Source of the DNA: Bacteroidales bacterium
GTDB lineage: Bacteria > Bacteroidota > Bacteroidia > Bacteroidales > UBA12077
Reading direction: 5' to 3'
NCBI GenBank assembly: GCA_013138975.1
Contig: WTBR01000034.1
Location: 29,761 to 93,760, forward strand
DNA length: 64,000 nt
Shown here: positions 61,120 through 64,000 of the stretch, piece after piece
Layout: each line of letters begins with the position of its first letter
How positions within the stretch are numbered: position 1 is the stretch's first letter
Notes under the pieces: generated by a model
What the model was told of the DNA's origin: nothing
Databases searched by the model: none
The model's input: only the letters and a program-made list of their open reading frames with translations
Position numbers and translations under genes: made by a program

Positions 61120-62823
61120 TTAATCGTCTTCTAAGGTTGAAATATCACCAATCTCTTCGCCCCATTCCTGAGCATGTAATACACGACGCATAATTTTTCC
61201 ACTTCGAGTTTTTGGAAGAGAATCTTTATACTCAATTTCCTGTGGCATAGCCAATGGAGATAATTTTTTACGAATAAAATTCATAATTTTCAATTCCAAA
61301 TCGTCGTTAGCTTCAAATCCAGGTTTAACAGTTACAAAAGCTTTTACAACCTCCATATTTACATCGTCGGGTTTTGCAACTACAGCTGATTCAGCAACTG
61401 CTTCATGTTCTAATAAAGCCGATTCAACTTCAAAAGGACTCACTAAATGACCTCCGGTATTTATAACATCATCATCTCTACCTATGAACCAATAATAGCC
61501 GTCCTGATCAATATAAGCACGATCTCCGGGCAAGTACCAACCATTCATAAACTTTTTCTGGTATGTTTCTTCATTTCTCCAGTAAGTTCTCATCATTGCA
61601 GGCCAGTTAGGTTTAAATCCAATTAAACCAGGTTTCCCTGTTTCTGTAATTTCTTCAAATGTTTCTGTGTCAAGAATAGCAGCTGTAATACCAGGGAATG
61701 GTTTACCCATTGATCCCGGTTTAATTTTCATATCAGGATAATTAGTAAGCATCATCGATCCTGTTTCTGTTTGCCAGTAAGTATCCAGGAATGCTTTTCC
61801 AAAAACTTTTTCAGACCAGATTACTGCTTCAGCATTTAAAGGTTCGCCAACACTTGCTAAATGTCGTAGTGATGAAAGATTATATTGTTTTATTAGTTCA
61901 TCACCAGCTTTCATTAATGACCTGATAGCTGTTGGAGCAGAGTACCACATAGTAATTTTTCGCTTCTCGATGAATTTATACCATGATTCGGCTGAAAATC
62001 CAGTATCAAGAACACATAAGGTAACCCCCATACTCCAAGGGCCAATAATACCATAAGAAGTTCCTGTAACCCATCCCGGATCGGCAGTACACCAATAAAT
62101 ATCATTCTCTTGTAAATCCAATACCCACTTTGTTGTTAAATATTGTGAAATTAGCGAGTAATGAACATGTTTAACACCTTTAGGTTGCCCTGTTGTGCCT
62201 GAAGTATAATGCAATACAGATGGAGATTCAGCTTTTGTAGCGAATGATTTGAATTCTTCTACTTGTTCAGCATCTTCCATGTTAAAAGCAATTTCTCGTT
62301 CTTTTAATGGTTTGCTTCCATCGTAGTCAACCAGAATAATGTGCTTTAAATATGGCATTTGATCAAGAATCTTACGAACCTTTGATACATGTTTACGCTG
62401 TGTAATAATAGCAGTAGTTTGAGCATTATCCAGTCTAACATGCAATGATTCATCACCAAATGCAGAGAATAGAGGCTGGGCAATAGCTCCTAATTTTAAT
62501 ATACCAACAAAACCAATATATAATTCTGGGACTTTATCCATAAAAAGACAAACTCGATCTTCGTTTTTGATTCCTAAATTTTGAAGGAATGAGGCAATAG
62601 TGTTACTTTTTACACGAACATCATTAAATGTGTATTGTTTTTCTTTTCCGCCTAATCCTTCCCAAAGTAAGGCAGGTTTATTTCCTTTTCCCATTTCACA
62701 TATTCTGTCGGAACAATACCAACCAATATTAATGTTACCTCCGGGTACATAGTCAAGCTCTTTTTCAGCAATCGACCAATCGAAGTCTTCGAGACGTTTT
62801 TCGTAGGATCCAATGTTTGACAT
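61120..62823 (-). CDS. AMP-forming acyl/acetyl-CoA synthetase (AcsA-like)
   Basis: The 567-residue protein has the ANL superfamily motifs: P-loop LHYTSGTTGQPKGVKH, YWQTETGSMM, YLPGDRAYIDQDGYYWFIGRDDD and the C-terminal Lys in KTRSGKIMRR. It resembles Bacillus AcsA. It activates acetate or a short acyl group as an acyl-AMP, for transfer to CoA or, given its neighbours, to the ACP. It lies 36 bp after acpS and 77 bp before the ACP start, all on one strand. Confidence 0.92.
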   Translation of the reverse strand: MSNIGSYEKRLEDFDWSIAEKELDYVPGGNINIGWYCSDRICEMGKGNKPALLWEGLGGKEKQYTFNDVRVKSNTIASFLQNLGIKNEDRVCLFMDKVPELYIGFVGILKLGAIAQPLFSAFGDESLHVRLDNAQTTAIITQRKHVSKVRKILDQMPYLKHIILVDYDGSKPLKEREIAFNMEDAEQVEEFKSFATKAESPSVLHYTSGTTGQPKGVKHVHYSLISQYLTTKWVLDLQENDIYWCTADPGWVTGTSYGIIGPWSMGVTLCVLDTGFSAESWYKFIEKRKITMWYSAPTAIRSLMKAGDELIKQYNLSSLRHLASVGEPLNAEAVIWSEKVFGKAFLDTYWQTETGSMMLTNYPDMKIKPGSMGKPFPGITAAILDTETFEEITETGKPGLIGFKPNWPAMMRTYWRNEETYQKKFMNGWYLPGDRAYIDQDGYYWFIGRDDDVINTGGHLVSPFEVESALLEHEAVAESAVVAKPDDVNMEVVKAFVTVKPGFEANDDLELKIMNFIRKKLSPLAMPQEIEYKDSLPKTRSGKIMRRVLHAQEWGEEIGDISTLEDD

Positions 62824-62859
62824 AATTTAATAGTTTAGTTTTTAGTTTGTAATTTATTG

Positions 62860-63240
62860 TTATTTAGTGTTATTTATGATTACAAATGCGCTTGCCAATG
62901 TGTTTGTGTGACTCATTGACAGGTGTATGGATGTTACTGTTAGTTTATCTGCAATATCTTTTGCCACACCAGATAATTCTATGCTTGGTTTTCCTAAATC
63001 ATCATTTACAATATTGATATCTTTAAAAGTAATTCCGTATCTCCATCCGGTACCAAGCGCTTTTAATAAAGCTTCTTTTGCGGCGTATCGGGCTGCAAAT
63101 CTTTCAGCTTTATTTCTGAATTGATTGCAGTAATTAATTTCGTTTTCTGTGAAAATACCATCAATAAATGATGGCTGCTTTTCAATTCTGCTTTTCATTC
63201 TTTCAACATCAAAGAGATCAGTTCCTATACCTAGTATCAA
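62860..63240 (-). CDS. acpS: Holo-[acyl-carrier-protein] synthase
   Basis: The 126-residue protein has MILGIGTDLFDVERM and RFAARYAAKEALLKALGTG, the Asp and Glu Mg2+ ligands of AcpS, and IHLSMSHTNTLASAFVI at the end. It transfers 4'-phosphopantetheine from CoA to the Ser of apo-ACP. It is the first gene of the acpS-ligase-ACP-Kbl run. It may be the genome's only AcpS or a pathway-specific one; this cannot be told from the window. Confidence 0.95.
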   Translation of the reverse strand: MILGIGTDLFDVERMKSRIEKQPSFIDGIFTENEINYCNQFRNKAERFAARYAAKEALLKALGTGWRYGITFKDINIVNDDLGKPSIELSGVAKDIADKLTVTSIHLSMSHTNTLASAFVIINNTK

Positions 63241-63719
63241 AATATTTTAGTTTAATTGTCTGTAAATCTCATATAATCACTCTTAAAAAGAGAAGAACAA
63301 AATAGATTGTATTTTCTATAATTAATATGCTTTATAACATGTTTTTGAATATTTGTTGAAACATAGCAAGAATAGGGTATACAGCAAATTTGTTTTTTAC
63401 ACTCTTTAAAATAGATAATGTCATTATAAAAAGCACATTAAGTAATTACTTTTAGATAAGTTGTTAAAACTTATCAGGAATAAAGTCTACGTGGAGTTTT
63501 GTGTTTGTACTATTCGATAATATTATAATGTTTATATGAAAATTATATTGAATATTTTTTTGGATAAATTGTCAAAATTAAATAGCAGTTTTGTGTACAG
63601 TAAATCAGGAGTATAGCATTAAAAGTGAAAAAAAACTCATTTTTTCTCACGAACAATTTGTTTATTGATAAAAAGCTTTTATTTTTGCATCGCAATTCAC
63701 AAATATGTGAGTTCAATAT
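63241..63719. other. Gap with divergent promoters
   Basis: This 479-bp AT-rich gap lies between the acpS unit and the tRNA gene. It contains the tRNA promoter (63657-63687). No convincing -7 box for acpS was found; TATTTTG on the minus strand near 63296 is one base short. A small hairpin gataagttgttaaaacttatc lies at about 63456. Confidence 0.5.
63657..63687 (+). promoter_or_regulatory. Promoter of the tRNA-Asn gene
   Basis: TTTG (63657-63660), a 19-base spacer and TATTTTTG (63680-63687) match the Bacteroidota sigma-A consensus TTTG-N19-TAnnTTTG exactly. The tRNA begins 33 bases after the -7 box. Confidence 0.85.
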
Positions 63720-63793
63720 TCCTTCTTAGCTCAGTTGGTTAGAGCACCTGACTGTTAATCAGGGGGTCCTAGGTTCAAGTCCTAGAGAGGGAG
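63720..63793 (+). tRNA. tRNA-Asn (GTT anticodon)
   Basis: The 74-base cloverleaf is complete. The acceptor stem pairs TCCTTCT with AGAGGGA (one G-U), the D arm is GCTC...GAGC, and the anticodon stem CCTGA/TCAGG encloses the loop CTGTTAA with anticodon GTT. The T arm is CTAGG-TTCAAGT-CCTAG, and the discriminator base is G. CCA is not encoded. A near-perfect terminator follows at once. Confidence 0.97.
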
Positions 63794-63794
63794 C

Positions 63795-63825
63795 AAAAAG
63801 GTCAACAGCAATGTTGGCCTTTTTT
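63795..63825 (+). terminator. Intrinsic terminator of tRNA-Asn
   Basis: AAAAAGGTCAACA and TGTTGGCCTTTTT form a stem with one G-U pair and a short GCAA loop, ending in a run of T. It lies two bases after the tRNA. Confidence 0.85.
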
Positions 63826-63829
63826 GTTT

Positions 63830-64000
63830 GTATGTCGGGCATGGTAATAAGCTGGCAGAATGCAAGTTTCTGCATGTGCCGAGTTGATAGGAAACATTAG
63901 CAATTGGCAAGGGTGTCCAGAGCGATTTGGAATCTGAAAGAAGCCATTAGCAAACTTGATGTATTGACGAACAGAAACCTAATATAAGGCTGAATTGAGA
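63830..64000 (+). mobile_element. Probable 5' end of a group II intron, cut by the window edge
   Basis: The DNA after the terminator opens GTATGTCGGGCATGG and continues with gtgccgagttgataggaaac, gcaattggcaagggtgtcc, gaatctgaaagaagcc and ttgacgaacagaaacc. From memory, these strings resemble domain I of bacterial group II introns (class B-like), where the intron starts GTGYG; here the first bases would be GTATG at 63830-63834. The reverse transcriptase gene would lie beyond the edge. No ORF is present in the 171 visible bases, as expected for domain I. Confidence 0.55.

Overview
This 64 kb window is an AT-rich piece of a Bacteroidota chromosome, probably from a marine or sediment lineage near the Marinilabiliales (the order is inference). 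The phylum rests on several signs: secreted proteins with type IX secretion (T9SS) C-terminal sorting tails, an HU-domain protein fused to a SPOR domain, a perfect TTTG-N19-TAnnTTTG promoter before the tRNA gene, and the near absence of Shine-Dalgarno sequences except before one odd gene pair.

Layout. 1-2245: the first 748 codons of a RapA/HepA-type SNF2 ATPase, running off the left edge. 2792-9820: an accessory stretch with an iron-sulfur flavoprotein, two unrecognised proteins with strong ribosome binding sites, a highly structured non-coding stretch, and a 1054-residue LRR-Roc-COR protein ending in a TIR-like domain. 9400-15060: MazG-type hydrolase and a polyamine group (deoxyhypusine-synthase-like, agmatinase, arginine decarboxylase). 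This group is broken up by a repeat array made of one intact GxxExxY cassette and internally deleted copies of it. 15435-20055: HU-SPOR protein and a large hybrid histidine kinase. 20348-25351: a secreted C1 peptidase, a PagL-like outer-membrane deacylase, a ferritin-like/VIT1 iron transporter and a dNTP triphosphohydrolase. 25631-30235: MscS, CorA, a sensor kinase and a T9SS-tailed protein. 30436-37147: the RDD / SpoIIM / DUF4129 / DUF4350 / MoxR / DUF58 envelope cluster. 37225-48351: mixed housekeeping and signalling genes, including a duplicated racemase-plus-membrane-protein unit in which one racemase has shrunk to 55 codons. 48484-54569: a nitrogen block with an Amt transporter, a porin-like protein, a NarL/NarX-like two-component pair and an Rh-type ammonium channel. 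55024-59034: a T9SS-tailed M6 metalloprotease and a lipoprotein. 59349-63240: acpS, AMP-forming ligase, stand-alone acyl carrier protein and a Kbl-type alpha-oxoamine synthase. 63720-64000: tRNA-Asn, its terminator, and what looks like the 5' end of a group II intron.

The most unusual material is non-coding. Several short dispersed repeat families recur here. Two of them begin exactly at the stop codon of unrelated genes, in the same orientation at each copy. The GxxExxY array shows how a gene cassette gave rise to MITE-like units by a 320-bp deletion between 8-bp direct repeats. All functional statements are by recognition of families and motifs; no database search was run.
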